This document shows positions 7,557 through 15,067 of a DNA stretch of 19,315 bases, piece after piece. Within the stretch, counting starts at the first letter, position 1. Each line of letters begins with the position of its first letter. The notes under the pieces are model-generated. The model had not been told where the DNA came from and ran no database searches. It worked only from the letters and a program-made list of their open reading frames with translations. Where the stretch lies: contig JAIRSD010000243.1 of assembly GCA_031255615.1 (NCBI GenBank), positions 1-19,315 on the forward strand, read 5' to 3'. The position numbers and the translations under genes were made by a program. Source of the stretch: Treponema sp. GTDB taxonomy: Bacteria; Spirochaetota; Spirochaetia; Treponematales; Breznakiellaceae.

Positions 7557-8795
7557 CTACTCCGCGTTCCACTGCCAAATACCGTCCCGCACCCGGTAGG
7601 ACCACAGACCCCCGTCGGTATCGTCCTGCGAGGTGCCCGTCCCCTGGACCGACGCAAAAAGGGGCATGCCGGGATCCACGTCGGCGGGCGTTTGAAAAAT
7701 AGAATTTACCGGTTTGGATTCGATGGTATCCTTGAAACGGTTGTTGTCGTCCATGGTGGACGGATAAACCGTGGTTCCGTTGCCCGGTTCCCGCAGAGGC
7801 ATTTCTCCGGGGGTGGATGTCGCCAGGGGGCCGGTCTTGATGGTGATTTCCCGGTACCCGTAGGTAGGGCCGAGGCTGGAATCCTGCGCGATGACCGCCA
7901 CCAAAAGGAGAGTGTCCTCGCCGCCGCTGTTTTTCCACACCGCCGAGGATCCCCGGAGGTAGGGCCCGGCGCTCCCGGCGTTCAGCTTGATCGTTCCGGA
8001 ACCGTCAACTTTCAGAATGTCCCCGCCGTAGGAGAAGGCCAGGACCATGTTTCCTACCCTGCTCATCCCCCGGGCGTTGATTTTCCCGGTAATCTGGCGG
8101 CAGGAAGCGGTGGACCCGGAAGGAAGCAGGCCGCCGGTAAGATAAATGCCGTCCCCCTTGGTGGAGAAATAGTACAGGCCGCCGTCAAAAGCTGCGCCGG
8201 TCAGGAGACCGGTGTCCATGTGCAGGGGGTTGAGGCTGCCGCCGTTGTCGTCGATATAAAAGACCCCGTAATCGTTTGCGTCGTTGCCGCTGGGGTTTCT
8301 CCTGCCTGCCCCCACAAAGAGGTAGTCCGAATTGGGCTTCCCCTCGCTGTCGCAGATCCCGTAAACGGCCTGGAGCCGGGGAAAATCGGTATGGGCAAGG
8401 GAAATACGGGTCCATTCCCCCATTCCCCTTTTGAGCCGGTAGAGTTCCGGGGAGTCCGCGTTGACCAGGACGTAAAGGCAGGCGTTGGTGGCGGCAAGGT
8501 CCACTACCTTTCCCGGCGGCTGGGGAATCTTTACCCCGTCCCATTCTCCCTGCCGGTAATTAAAGAGGGAAGACCCTCCCACATACAGGGCGTATTCGCC
8601 GGGGTTGTAATCGAAGATCGCCATCTTGGTGGGGACCCCCTTGATCCGGGGTTCCCGGGGTTTTACTTCCCGGGCGATCATGGCAAAGATTGGATCCTGG
8701 CTGCAGGATCCCAGGAGGGTCCCGAAAAGCAAGATCCCCAGGCATCCAAGCCAGAACCGGGGGGAGGGTTTTTTTCCAAAGGGTAACTGTTTCAT
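7557..8795 (-). CDS. Lipoprotein, possibly propeller-like, function unknown
   Basis: A 412-residue predicted lipoprotein. The start at 8795 gives a basic n-region (MKQLPFGKKPSPRFW), a hydrophobic stretch and a canonical lipobox LGSC with C31 as the modified residue. An in-frame ATG at 8846 would overlap the upstream gene by 35 bases and add an unlikely 17-residue tail. The mature part is rich in strands and aromatic residues, with repeated short patterns such as YALYVGGSSLFNY, GVFYIDDNG and GGLYYFSTKGDGIYLTGG. This suggests a propeller-like or sensor fold without a named family. It lies 16 bases after the barrel gene and 33 bases before rarA, so the three probably form one transcript. The tight link with an outer-membrane barrel suggests an envelope role, but I do not recognise the protein. 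Confidence 0.8.
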   Translation of the reverse strand: MKQLPFGKKPSPRFWLGCLGILLFGTLLGSCSQDPIFAMIAREVKPREPRIKGVPTKMAIFDYNPGEYALYVGGSSLFNYRQGEWDGVKIPQPPGKVVDLAATNACLYVLVNADSPELYRLKRGMGEWTRISLAHTDFPRLQAVYGICDSEGKPNSDYLFVGAGRRNPSGNDANDYGVFYIDDNGGSLNPLHMDTGLLTGAAFDGGLYYFSTKGDGIYLTGGLLPSGSTASCRQITGKINARGMSRVGNMVLAFSYGGDILKVDGSGTIKLNAGSAGPYLRGSSAVWKNSGGEDTLLLVAVIAQDSSLGPTYGYREITIKTGPLATSTPGEMPLREPGNGTTVYPSTMDDNNRFKDTIESKPVNSIFQTPADVDPGMPLFASVQGTGTSQDDTDGGLWSYRVRDGIWQWNAE

Positions 8796-8811
8796 TTTTC
8801 TGATGATCTTC

Positions 8812-9456
8812 CTAAAAATGATAGCGGACCGCCAGGGTGGCTTCAAAGAAGTGGCCCTGGACGGAATCGCTGGAATTCTTCATCGTCTGGGGAATCCACC
8901 ACCAGGCGGTGTTTAACCCAAAAGACCAGTCGGGATTAAACCTGAAAAAAGCCGACACCTTGGGTTTAACAAAGATCCCCGTGTAGCTGTAGCTTTTGGA
9001 GGTCCTGAACTGCTGGGCCGCAATGCCGAAACCCAGGGACAGGGGGAATTCGAAACGGTTAATCACAAACTGGTAGCCCGCCCTCAGGTGGATGGGGATG
9101 ATAAAAAGCATATGCTGCCCCAGGGTGGGGGCAAACATGCCCTGGACTTCCCCGCCGACAAAGAGGTTGGACCCCAGGAAGTAATCATAGGACAGGGACC
9201 CTGTACCCCCAATGACGATGTTGCGGGGCAGGATTCCCCCGTCTTCGGCGGCGAAGACCGTGGGCACCGCCACGCCGAAGGACATGCCGAAGGCCTGATC
9301 CCCCCGGGAATAGAGGTCCTGTATGAAACCGGACCAGTCGTCGGCGGGAACATCTTCCCCCGGTTCATCGGTCCAGTCCTCCTCCCTGTCCTGCGCCCCC
9401 AGGGGGCCCAGGGCGGCGGCCAATATTAACATGCCGAACAAGAAACGTAATTTCAT
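8812..9456 (-). CDS. Outer-membrane beta-barrel protein, OmpW/TP0733-like
   Basis: A 214-residue exported protein with signal peptide MKLRFLFGMLILAAALGPLGAQ and an acidic linker (EDWTDEPGEDVPADDW). Alternating amphipathic strands follow, such as NIVIGGTGSLSYDYFLG, LFVGGEVQGMFAP and LFIIPIHLRAGYQFV. It ends in YHF, the terminal phenylalanine typical of barrels handled by the BAM complex. Size and strand number fit a small eight-stranded barrel. From memory it resembles the treponemal TP0733 group, regarded as OmpW-like; this was not checked. OmpW-type barrels form narrow hydrophobic channels, but the cargo here is unknown. GAGGAG sits a few bases before the ATG. It is the first gene of the probable operon with the lipoprotein and rarA. 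Confidence 0.8.
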   Translation of the reverse strand: MKLRFLFGMLILAAALGPLGAQDREEDWTDEPGEDVPADDWSGFIQDLYSRGDQAFGMSFGVAVPTVFAAEDGGILPRNIVIGGTGSLSYDYFLGSNLFVGGEVQGMFAPTLGQHMLFIIPIHLRAGYQFVINRFEFPLSLGFGIAAQQFRTSKSYSYTGIFVKPKVSAFFRFNPDWSFGLNTAWWWIPQTMKNSSDSVQGHFFEATLAVRYHF

Positions 9457-9587
9457 GTACTCCTCTATACCTTAGGGGAACGATTTTTCCTAGTACAACA
9501 ACCCGCGGAACCGGGGGGTTACGATCCCTTCTCGAAACCCGGCGGGCCCAGGCTGAACCGCGGACCGGCGGCCGGATACCCGGCCCG

Positions 9588-9635
9588 GAAAATTTACCAC
9601 AACGGTACGCAAAGGTACACGAAGGAATGGACAGC
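9588..9635 (+). repeat. Family A repeat, truncated fragment
   Basis: Carries AATTTACCACAACGGTACG and GGTACACGAAGGAATG, the inner part of a family A core, but lacks the other arm and the flanks. Family C DNA begins about 40 bases later, so the fragment may have been cut by insertion or deletion. Confidence 0.6.
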
Positions 9636-9673
9636 CGCGGCGCTTCTCCGGCTGCCTCCCCCCGGCGCAACCC

Positions 9674-9786
9674 GGGAAGGGCGGGGCACAGCGAGCGCGC
9701 AAGGGATAGGAGCGGAATAAAAACCCGCAGGGTTTTTGTTAGAGCGGATAGCCCGGTTTTTTTGCGAAGCAAAAAAATGCGCCCAA
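9674..9786 (-). repeat. Family C modular hairpin element, inverted copy with A/T-type hairpin
   Basis: Blocks in order: GGGCGGGGCACAG, CGCGCAAGGGATAGGAGCG (9696-9714), hairpin AAAAACCC/GGGTTTTT (9719-9737), AGCGGATAGCCCGGT (9743-9757), and hairpin TTTTTTTGC/GCAAAAAAA (9757-9777) with loop GAA. TGCGCCCAA (9778-9786) ends the copy. At the last hairpin other copies have GC-only stems such as CCCCGGCGC/GCGCCGGGG, so the pairing is kept while the sequence is fully replaced. The rest of this 456-base gap holds the family A fragment on the left and, on the right (9787-9912), only short weak hairpins. Confidence 0.85.
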
Positions 9787-9912
9787 CCTACCCGCGGTAC
9801 GCGGCATATTCTAAACTGAACATCACCGGAACAACCGCCCCCTGTCCCCGATTTTCACGCGCCTTCTGCGCGGTCAACTTCCTGCGTCCGCAGGGCCTGC
9901 TTTTATTTAGGC

Positions 9913-10707
9913 TCAGGGGGCCTCTATTTTAAGGTAGTCGAGCAGCATGGGGTACCGGGTCAACAGATCCCCGTAGCGGGCAAGCTCGTCCAGCCGGAAC
10001 TGGGAATCCACCTGCCGGGCCGAATCCTCATCCTGGGTCCTGGCGATATACTCCCGCTGGCTGTCCATATAGTCGTTGTAAAGATCCCGCAGCCTGGCAT
10101 AGAGGCTGAAATCGGGGAAACGGACCGCCGCGGCGCGGTAGGAAAGGTCCGTTATGTGGGGAAAGGCCCGGCGGATTTCCCCCTCCAGTTTCGCACTGGC
10201 CCCGGTTTCCAGGATTCCCCTGAGTTCCTCCTCGTCTTCGCCGATGCTCCGCATCTGCCCGATGATGAAATTCCCTATTTCCCCGGCCAGGGAATTGCCG
10301 TAGTCCTCCAATTCGGCCTGCCCCGCAATATTTTGTTCCCGGATAAGGGGAATGAGGGATTCCGGGTCGATACTAAAGGAGAGGGCGCCGGTGAATTCAT
10401 AGGAAAAATCGGCGGTAATACGGGAGAAGGAAGTATACACGTCGGCGGAAGGGAGGGTTCCCCGGTGATTCACCTGATGTTCCACCCGCCCCGGGCGGTA
10501 AATTTGGATGTCCACGTTGGTGGGAATCAGTTTGTACCATACCCAGCGGAATTCTCCCTCCCGAATCAGCGTTTGGTCAAGGCCGTGGCTTTTTGAGCGC
10601 ATAACCCCATAGGAGCCCGGGGGCACCGCGAACTGGACCCAGCCGAAAAAGAATCCCGTCCCCCCAAGGGCCAGGAGGAACAAAAACAGTATGGCAAATT
10701 TTCGCAT
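9913..10707 (-). CDS. SPFH/Band 7-like membrane-anchored protein
   Basis: A 264-residue protein with one N-terminal membrane segment (MRKFAILFLFLLALGGTGFFFG). The region after it, VPPGSYGVMRSK...LIREGEFRWVWYKLIPTNVDI, resembles the start of stomatin/HflC-type SPFH domains, where a membrane-proximal beta-rich domain begins after VPPG. The later part (SLAGEIGNFIIGQMRS, EELRGILETGAS) is helical. It ends in a charged stretch with RDLYNDYMDSQREYIAR. Such proteins organise membrane patches or protease complexes; no catalytic residues are visible. The start at 10707 is preferred because AGGA lies 8 bases upstream and the hydrophobic segment follows at once; in-frame ATGs at 10716 and 10752 are less likely. 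It is divergent from the small membrane protein gene, with 57 bases between starts. Confidence 0.7.
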   Translation of the reverse strand: MRKFAILFLFLLALGGTGFFFGWVQFAVPPGSYGVMRSKSHGLDQTLIREGEFRWVWYKLIPTNVDIQIYRPGRVEHQVNHRGTLPSADVYTSFSRITADFSYEFTGALSFSIDPESLIPLIREQNIAGQAELEDYGNSLAGEIGNFIIGQMRSIGEDEEELRGILETGASAKLEGEIRRAFPHITDLSYRAAAVRFPDFSLYARLRDLYNDYMDSQREYIARTQDEDSARQVDSQFRLDELARYGDLLTRYPMLLDYLKIEAP

Positions 10708-10764
10708 GGCGACCATCCTGAAATTTATTGCTGTTCCCTGTAATAATAACATGGAGATCCGGAT

Positions 10765-11190
10765 ATGAACAAACCTTCCGGATTAAAAAACGACGTTGAA
10801 CCCGCCTTTCCGCTTCCCGGCCTCAACGAAGCGCCCGGATCGGAGGGGAATCCCAAGGATTCCGATCCCCTGCTCCTGGGCCTGCTGAACAAGGCCGCCC
10901 TCCTTGCCTTCCTGTTCTGCTTTTTGGCGGTCGTCCTCTACTTTGCGGGGCTGAAGCAGGGCTTTACCGGCCCCAACCTTCTTGCCATCATCCAGGCGGC
11001 GGTGTACGGCGGCATCGCCCTGGCAATTTTCTCGCTCTACCGTTTCGCCGCGGGGTGCTGGTTCGGCCTGCGCCGCCGCCGCCCCCTTTATTGGATCCCG
11101 GCCCTGGGATTCCTGGTTCTGGGGGTCCTGGGGGCCCTGGTAGCCGCCGCGGGGACCTTCATCGCCGCCCTGGCGGGAGGCAACGCCTGA
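10765..11190 (+). CDS. Small membrane protein, function unknown
   Basis: A 141-residue protein with a soluble, Pro/Asp/Glu-containing N-terminus of about 38 residues. Three hydrophobic segments follow, at roughly 42-62 (AALLAFLFCFLAVVLYFAGL), 70-93 and 107-136. An RRRR cluster between the second and third suggests a cytoplasmic loop by the positive-inside rule. I do not recognise a family. GGAG at 10753-10756 is well placed before the ATG. It is divergent from the SPFH-like gene, and the shared 57-base gap must hold both start regions, so joint regulation is possible but not shown. Confidence 0.7.
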   Translation: MNKPSGLKNDVEPAFPLPGLNEAPGSEGNPKDSDPLLLGLLNKAALLAFLFCFLAVVLYFAGLKQGFTGPNLLAIIQAAVYGGIALAIFSLYRFAAGCWFGLRRRRPLYWIPALGFLVLGVLGALVAAAGTFIAALAGGNA

Positions 11191-11345
11191 ATCGGCCCCG
11201 GTGCGGGCGGGAAAGGACAGGTCCTTCGCCCCCGCGGTCCTCCGCCCTTTCCCCGGCGCGGGGCGGGCCGGGGACCGGGGGTGTATCGAGGGCCGTTGAC
11301 TAAATCCCCGGAAGGCTGTTCCAAAGGCTAAAGTTTTGGAATAAT

Positions 11346-11471
11346 GGGCCTGTTCAATAACCCGGCTGGTTATTGAACAGGCCCTGCGAAAAACGCGGGT
11401 TTCCCAGGGGAATCCGCGTTTTTCTTTGTTTTTGAGCGGTTGTTGTTCGGAAACTGAGGTTTCGGAACAAC
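11346..11471 (+). repeat. Family B triple-hairpin repeat, full copy
   Basis: Hairpin 1: a perfect 17-bp stem, GGGCCTGTTCAATAACC (11346-11362) with 11368-11384, and a 5-base loop. Hairpin 2: GAAAAACGCG (11388-11397) with CGCGTTTTTC (11415-11424). Hairpin 3: GTTGTTCGGAAAC (11442-11454) with 11459-11471, loop TGAG. The layout is the same as at 18234-18370, with changes that keep the pairing. The preceding bases 11191-11345 are GC-rich and hold only a weak hairpin (TTCCAAA with TTTTGGAA). Confidence 0.85.
11388..11435 (+). terminator. Terminator-like hairpin inside family B copy
   Basis: The second hairpin of the repeat has an A-rich left arm and a T-rich right arm followed by TTTTTCTTTGTTTTT. 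This could end transcription from the membrane protein gene and, read on the other strand, serve as a bidirectional terminator. Nothing beyond the sequence shows its activity. Confidence 0.45.
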
Positions 11472-11510
11472 TCCGGTTTTCGCCAGATCAACCAGGGGAG
11501 GTGGGGCGGC

Positions 11511-11876
11511 GTGAAACGGCTTTTCGCCCTGCGGGGGGCGGCGCAGTGCTTAAACCAGGACAGGGACATCCGCCTGCAAACGGCCGCCCTCTATGACGAA
11601 CTCCTGCGGGACAATGGGCTGGAGGAGGGGGACATCGTTTCCCTGATCTTCTCCGTCACGGCGGACCTGAATGCACTGAATCCCGCCGCCGCCCTCCGGC
11701 AGACCGGCAGGGGGGGCGGCCTGGCCCTGTTTTGCGCCCAGGAGCCGGAAGTCCTCAACGGCCTTGAACGCTGCGTCCGCGTGCTTATCCACTGCTACCT
11801 GGAAGAGGGGTCCCGTCCCCGGCATGTATACCGGAACGGCGCGGAGCTTATTCGTCCCGAAAAGCCGGAGGCATAG
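11511..11876 (+). CDS. aroH: AroH-type chorismate mutase
   Basis: A 121-residue enzyme converting chorismate to prephenate in phenylalanine/tyrosine synthesis. Length and residues match the monofunctional trimeric AroH class of Bacillus subtilis. R8 in LRGA, E78 in CAQE, R90 in CVRV and Y107 in HVYRNGAE correspond to the known catalytic set R7, E78, R90 and Y108. The start is GTG at 11511, with a strong GGAGGTG (11497-11503) 7 bases upstream. It stands alone, behind a family B repeat, with no other aromatic amino-acid gene in the window. Confidence 0.93.
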   Translation: MKRLFALRGAAQCLNQDRDIRLQTAALYDELLRDNGLEEGDIVSLIFSVTADLNALNPAAALRQTGRGGGLALFCAQEPEVLNGLERCVRVLIHCYLEEGSRPRHVYRNGAELIRPEKPEA

Positions 11877-11943
11877 GGCCCGGACCGCGGCGCCTTGCCT
11901 GCGCTGCGCCGCCGGATAAGAGTATCAACCGGGAAGGGGAGTT

Positions 11944-12030
11944 TTAACCACCAGGGCGCACAAAGGCGCCAACTACGGCTCGCCAGGAACACGAAGGAAT
12001 GAATATACGCTTCAATCCCCGGCCTTCCTG
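11944..12030 (+). repeat. Family A repeat, partial diverged copy
   Basis: Contains TTAACCACCAGGGCGCAC, an insert-like GGCGCC...GGCTCGCC palindrome, and CACGAAGGAATGAATATAC, then degenerates into GGCC-rich hairpins. The right arm and the flanks of a full unit are missing. The gap 11877-12224 holds this fragment and the tRNA promoter; I see no gene in it. Confidence 0.6.
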
Positions 12031-12123
12031 GGCCTTTCCCGCCCTGGGCCGGGGATGCGGTCAGGCTGTGTTCGATAGGCGGGGTCTTCCTGGCTGAGCA
12101 TTGCCGCCGGAGCAGCCGGGGGA

Positions 12124-12152
12124 TTGACAAAGTCCTGGGCCTTCTCTATGGT
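12124..12152 (+). promoter_or_regulatory. Promoter of tRNA-Glu
   Basis: A perfect TTGACA (12124-12129), a 17-base spacer and TATGGT (12147-12152) give a strong sigma-70-type promoter. The start near 12159 lies about 65 bases before the mature tRNA. Confidence 0.6.
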
Positions 12153-12224
12153 AGGAATACCGGCTTTTGCCGGGGGCGCCGGGCCTTTTGGGGAACAACA
12201 TACGGCGCCTCGTTGTTGCGGGAA

Positions 12225-12296
12225 GGCCCCTTCGTCTATCGGTTAGGACATGAGATTCTCAATCTTAAAAGAGGAGTTCGATTCTCCTAGGGGCTA
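12225..12296 (+). tRNA. tRNA-Glu (anticodon CUC)
   Basis: A 72-nt cloverleaf read by hand. The 7-bp acceptor stem GGCCCCT/AGGGGCT has one G-U wobble at its end. The D stem is GUCU/AGGAC, and the anticodon stem UGAGA/UCUUA carries loop UUCUCAA, so the anticodon is CUC. The variable loop AAAG has 4 nt. The T stem AGGAG/CUCCU carries loop UUCGAUU, and the discriminator base is A. The CCUUCGUCU...GGUUAGGAC pattern is typical of tRNA-Glu. CCA is not encoded. Confidence 0.94.
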
Positions 12297-12306
12297 ATAG
12301 GTTTCG

Positions 12307-12325
12307 CGGCCGGCGGCGCCGGTCG
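12307..12325 (+). terminator. Hairpin after tRNA-Glu
   Basis: CGGCCGGC (12307-12314) pairs with GCCGGTCG (12318-12325) with one G-U pair and a GGC loop. ATCCTCTTTCTTG follows, only weakly T-rich. It is a possible tRNA terminator. Confidence 0.35.
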
Positions 12326-12375
12326 ATCCTCTTTCTTGTCCTTGCTGTTTTTGGAACAGGCGCAGCTTAAAAAAA

Positions 12376-13181
12376 CTCTGGTACTTTGATTAGACTACAT
12401 CACCGGATGAGCGAAATGACCGGGAATAAGAATGTTAACCACGAAGGCGCACAAAGGCGAGCTGCGGCTCGCCAGGAACACGAAGGAATGAAAGGGCGCC
12501 TCCAATCCCCGAGCTTTGTGCGCCTTCCTCGCCTTCGTGGTAAATTTCTTCCGGCTGCATATCTGATTTTTAGGCCAAGCATCCTACCAGTACCTTGATT
12601 ACACTGCATCACCGGATAAGCGAAAGAACCGGGAGTGGGAATGTTAACCACGAAGGGGCACCAAGGTACACGAAGGAATGAAAGGGCGCCTTCAATCCCC
12701 GAGCTTTGTGCGCCTTCCTCGCCTTCGTGGTAAATTTCTTCCGTCCGTATATCTAATTTTTTAGGCCAAGCAACCTGCGAGTACCTCGATTAGACTACAT
12801 CACCGGATGAGCGAAATGACCGGGAATAAGAATGTTAACCACGAAGGCGCACAAAGGTACACGAAGGAATGAAAAGACGCCTCCAATCCCCGAGCTTCGT
12901 GCGCCTTCTTCGCCTTCGTGGTAAATTTCTTCCGTCCGTATATCTAATTTTTTAGGCCAAGCAGCCTGCGAGTACCTCGATTACCCTACATCACCGGATG
13001 AGCGAAAGAACCGGGAGTGGGAATGTTAACCACGAAGGGGCACAAAGGCGAGCTGCGGCTCGCCGGGTACACGAAGGAATGAAAAGGCGCCTCCAATCCC
13101 CGGTTTTCGTGCGCCTTCCTCGCCTTCGTGGTAAATTTCTTCCGTCCGTATATCTGATTTTTTAGGTTAAGCAGCCTGCTA
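12376..13181 (+). repeat. Family A tandem array of four palindromic units
   Basis: The CACCGGAT marker occurs at 12401, 12610, 12801 and 12992 (periods 209, 191 and 191). Each unit has a core with arms TTAACCACGAAGG and CCTTCGTGGTAAATTT, about 95 to 114 bases long (for example 12435-12547 and 13025-13138), so each can fold into a long hairpin. The conserved flank reads CTTCCGTCCGTATATCT...TTAGG. Units 1 and 4 carry an extra palindrome, GGCGAGCTGCGGCTCGCC, which units 2 and 3 lack. The array ends at the stop codon of the TPR gene. No gene is seen inside. Confidence 0.92.
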
Positions 13182-14960
13182 GGGATGCCGGATGAACAGG
13201 GCGTCCGCCAGTTCCTGGGCGAAGGCCGCGGTATCCCGGCGGGAAGGGGAGGCCAGGAGGATCTCCCGGCTTACCAGGCTTTGGCCTCCCTCCGAGAGTT
13301 CGCAGAAGACCGGCCAGGGGCCTTCCGCCCCCGCAAAGTCCAGGTTCAGGAGCAGCCGGGGTCCGGGGGAACCAGGGGGGGAATCCTCCGGGCGGAGCCC
13401 CGCTTTTTTCAGCATCCCCCGCAGCCGTTTAAGGAGCCGGGGCGCGGGGGCCTGGGGGCCTTCCCCCTCCCCGTAGCCAAGACTGAAGCGCAGCTCCACC
13501 GGCAGGCTTATGCCCTGCTGCCGCAGGGCCCCCGGATTGAGGAGGTAAAGCTCCGCCGCCGCCCCGGTTTCCCGGTTTTTGGCAAGCTCCGCCAGGCCGT
13601 CGGCGATCATGTCCCGTTCCCAGAGGGGATCAAAGCCCCGCAGGGAGGCCGCCGCCAGGCCGGGGCGCTTCATAAGTCGGCCTTCCTCGTAGTCGTAGCC
13701 CGGCGCCGACGCGGGTATCAGGGGGGTCTCGATGTTCCGGGCCTCCCGCAGGTAATCCAGGGCCCGCCGGGGGTAGGCTTCAAAGGCCCGGAAATACTGT
13801 ATCAGGGCCTCCGGGTGGGGCTCCTCGTAGGACGCGGCGGCGTCCCGGCTGTATTTGCGGAAAAGGATGCGGTGGACCGCCGCCTTGAATCGGAAGGAGA
13901 CGCCCCGGACCCCGCTCCTTATCCACGCCCCCGGCCCGGGGGAGGGCCGCAGCCCCTCGGTGTTGCGGAGCCCCTCGTAGGTCTTGTAGAGAATCTCGTG
14001 GATGTCCCGGAGGTAGCGGACCGGATCGATGCCGTAGTTCAGCATCCAGGAAAAATCCCCCCCCCGCAGGCAGTCCTCGGCGTAGGCCCGGGCTTCCTCC
14101 AGGCGGCCCGCGATCTGGTAGACCTGGGCCAGGTTAAGCCGGGAGAGGGGGGAGGTGTCCATCTCGTAGGCCGCCTCGTAATCGGCCAGGGCGGAGCGGA
14201 ACTCAAGCCGCCGCAGGTAGAGCTCCCCCCGGGCCAGCCGGCCCGACGAGCGGTTCAGCCTGCCCAGGGAAGCGTTGGTCCGCTCCAGGGCGCGATCGAA
14301 ATGGTAGAAACGGCTCTCCAAAATAGAAAGATTGTAGTGGGCCACCGAGGAGAACAGCACGTCCTGCCGCCGCTCCGCCCCCTCTATGGCCTGAAGATAC
14401 CAGCGTTTCCCCTCGTCGTAACGGAACATATCGGAGTTCAGGGTCCCCAGGGTCATGGCCAGGTCCGGATCGTCCTGAAACCGCCCCACCGCGGCCCGCA
14501 GAAGCCGGTCCCCGTCGGCCTGCCGGTGGACCTTGTAGTACATCCAGCCAAGCTGGCCGATAGCGTCCCGGTGCTCCGGGTCGATGTCCAGAAGCCGTTC
14601 CAGGTACTCCACCGCCAGGTCGTTTTTGTTCAGGTAGCCCGCGGTCCGGGCCAGACGGTAAAGAAGCTCCGGGGTTCCGGGGTCAAATTTCTCCGCCCGC
14701 CGGTACTCGTCCCAGGCCAGATTGTAGAGGCCCCGGCTCTGGTACAGATTCCCCAGGGCCCAGGGAAAGCGGATGTCGTCGGGGTACAGCTCCGCCCCCG
14801 CGCCGTAAAGCTCGATGGCCCGCTCCCAATACTCCGCCCCCTCCGCGGCCAGGGCCTCGTCCAGCAGCGCCTCCGCCCCCCGGTCCTCCCCGCCGAGGGG
14901 GGCCGTCAGAATCAGGGAAGGAAGCAGCAGAAGGGCGAGGAATCCCGCGCGGGCAGCCAT
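13179..14960 (-). CDS. Exported TPR-repeat protein
   Basis: A 593-residue protein with a signal peptide (MAARAGFLALLLLPSLILTAPLGG) and no lipobox cysteine, so it is probably periplasmic or outer-membrane associated. Residues of about 27 to 300 hold consecutive TPR-like helical pairs. Examples are YWERAIELYGAGAELYPDD, YNLAWDEYRRAEKFDPG, NDLAVEYLERLLDIDPE and FRSALADYEAAYEMD. The rest (about 330-593) is not recognised. It includes a basic stretch RFKAAVHRILFRKYSRDAA and a strand-rich end. TPR domains mediate protein contacts; the partner is unknown. No Shine-Dalgarno precedes the ATG, and a promoter fits only if transcription starts at or just before it. The stop codon coincides with the edge of the family A array. 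Confidence 0.88.
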   Translation of the reverse strand: MAARAGFLALLLLPSLILTAPLGGEDRGAEALLDEALAAEGAEYWERAIELYGAGAELYPDDIRFPWALGNLYQSRGLYNLAWDEYRRAEKFDPGTPELLYRLARTAGYLNKNDLAVEYLERLLDIDPEHRDAIGQLGWMYYKVHRQADGDRLLRAAVGRFQDDPDLAMTLGTLNSDMFRYDEGKRWYLQAIEGAERRQDVLFSSVAHYNLSILESRFYHFDRALERTNASLGRLNRSSGRLARGELYLRRLEFRSALADYEAAYEMDTSPLSRLNLAQVYQIAGRLEEARAYAEDCLRGGDFSWMLNYGIDPVRYLRDIHEILYKTYEGLRNTEGLRPSPGPGAWIRSGVRGVSFRFKAAVHRILFRKYSRDAAASYEEPHPEALIQYFRAFEAYPRRALDYLREARNIETPLIPASAPGYDYEEGRLMKRPGLAAASLRGFDPLWERDMIADGLAELAKNRETGAAAELYLLNPGALRQQGISLPVELRFSLGYGEGEGPQAPAPRLLKRLRGMLKKAGLRPEDSPPGSPGPRLLLNLDFAGAEGPWPVFCELSEGGQSLVSREILLASPSRRDTAAFAQELADALFIRHP

Positions 14961-14968
14961 ACATGGAC

Positions 14969-14997
14969 ATGATAGTTTTTGCCGCCGGTCTTGGCAA
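14969..14997 (-). promoter_or_regulatory. Promoter of the TPR gene, apparently leaderless
   Basis: On the minus strand TTGCCA (14997-14992), a 17-base spacer and TATCAT (14974-14969) match 5/6 at both boxes. The expected start, 6 to 7 bases on, is at about 14962, within 0 to 3 bases of the ATG at 14960. No ribosome binding site could then exist. Confidence 0.5.
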
Positions 14998-15067
14998 TCG
15001 CGGAGCTGCCGGCGTCAATCCGGGCCGCCGGCGTTTTTCGCCGGAGAAGATGACGGGCATCGAGTTT

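Noticed and set aside
5925..8786. Long open frames on the plus strand opposite rarA and the lipoprotein gene
   Set aside because: They are antisense shadows caused by GC-rich codon use. Their translations are Pro/Gly/Arg-rich with no domain, while the minus-strand genes have clear motifs and signals.
9457..9587. Promoter of the outer-membrane barrel gene on the minus strand
   Set aside because: The best candidate, TTGTAC with TAAGGT, would place the start inside the ribosome binding site, so it is not supported.
9627..9932. Small frames giving peptides such as RAGDRAIRSNKNPAG in several places
   Set aside because: They come from family C repeat DNA read in one frame. The hairpin changes between copies preserve pairing, not the peptide.
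12376..13181. Possible CRISPR array
   Set aside because: Units are about 190 to 210 bases and similar throughout, with no unique spacers of regular length and no cas genes.
13185..14972. 595-codon plus-strand frame opposite the TPR gene
   Set aside because: The translation is low-complexity and rich in Gly, Pro and Val, with no motif; the minus frame has a signal peptide and regular TPR helices.
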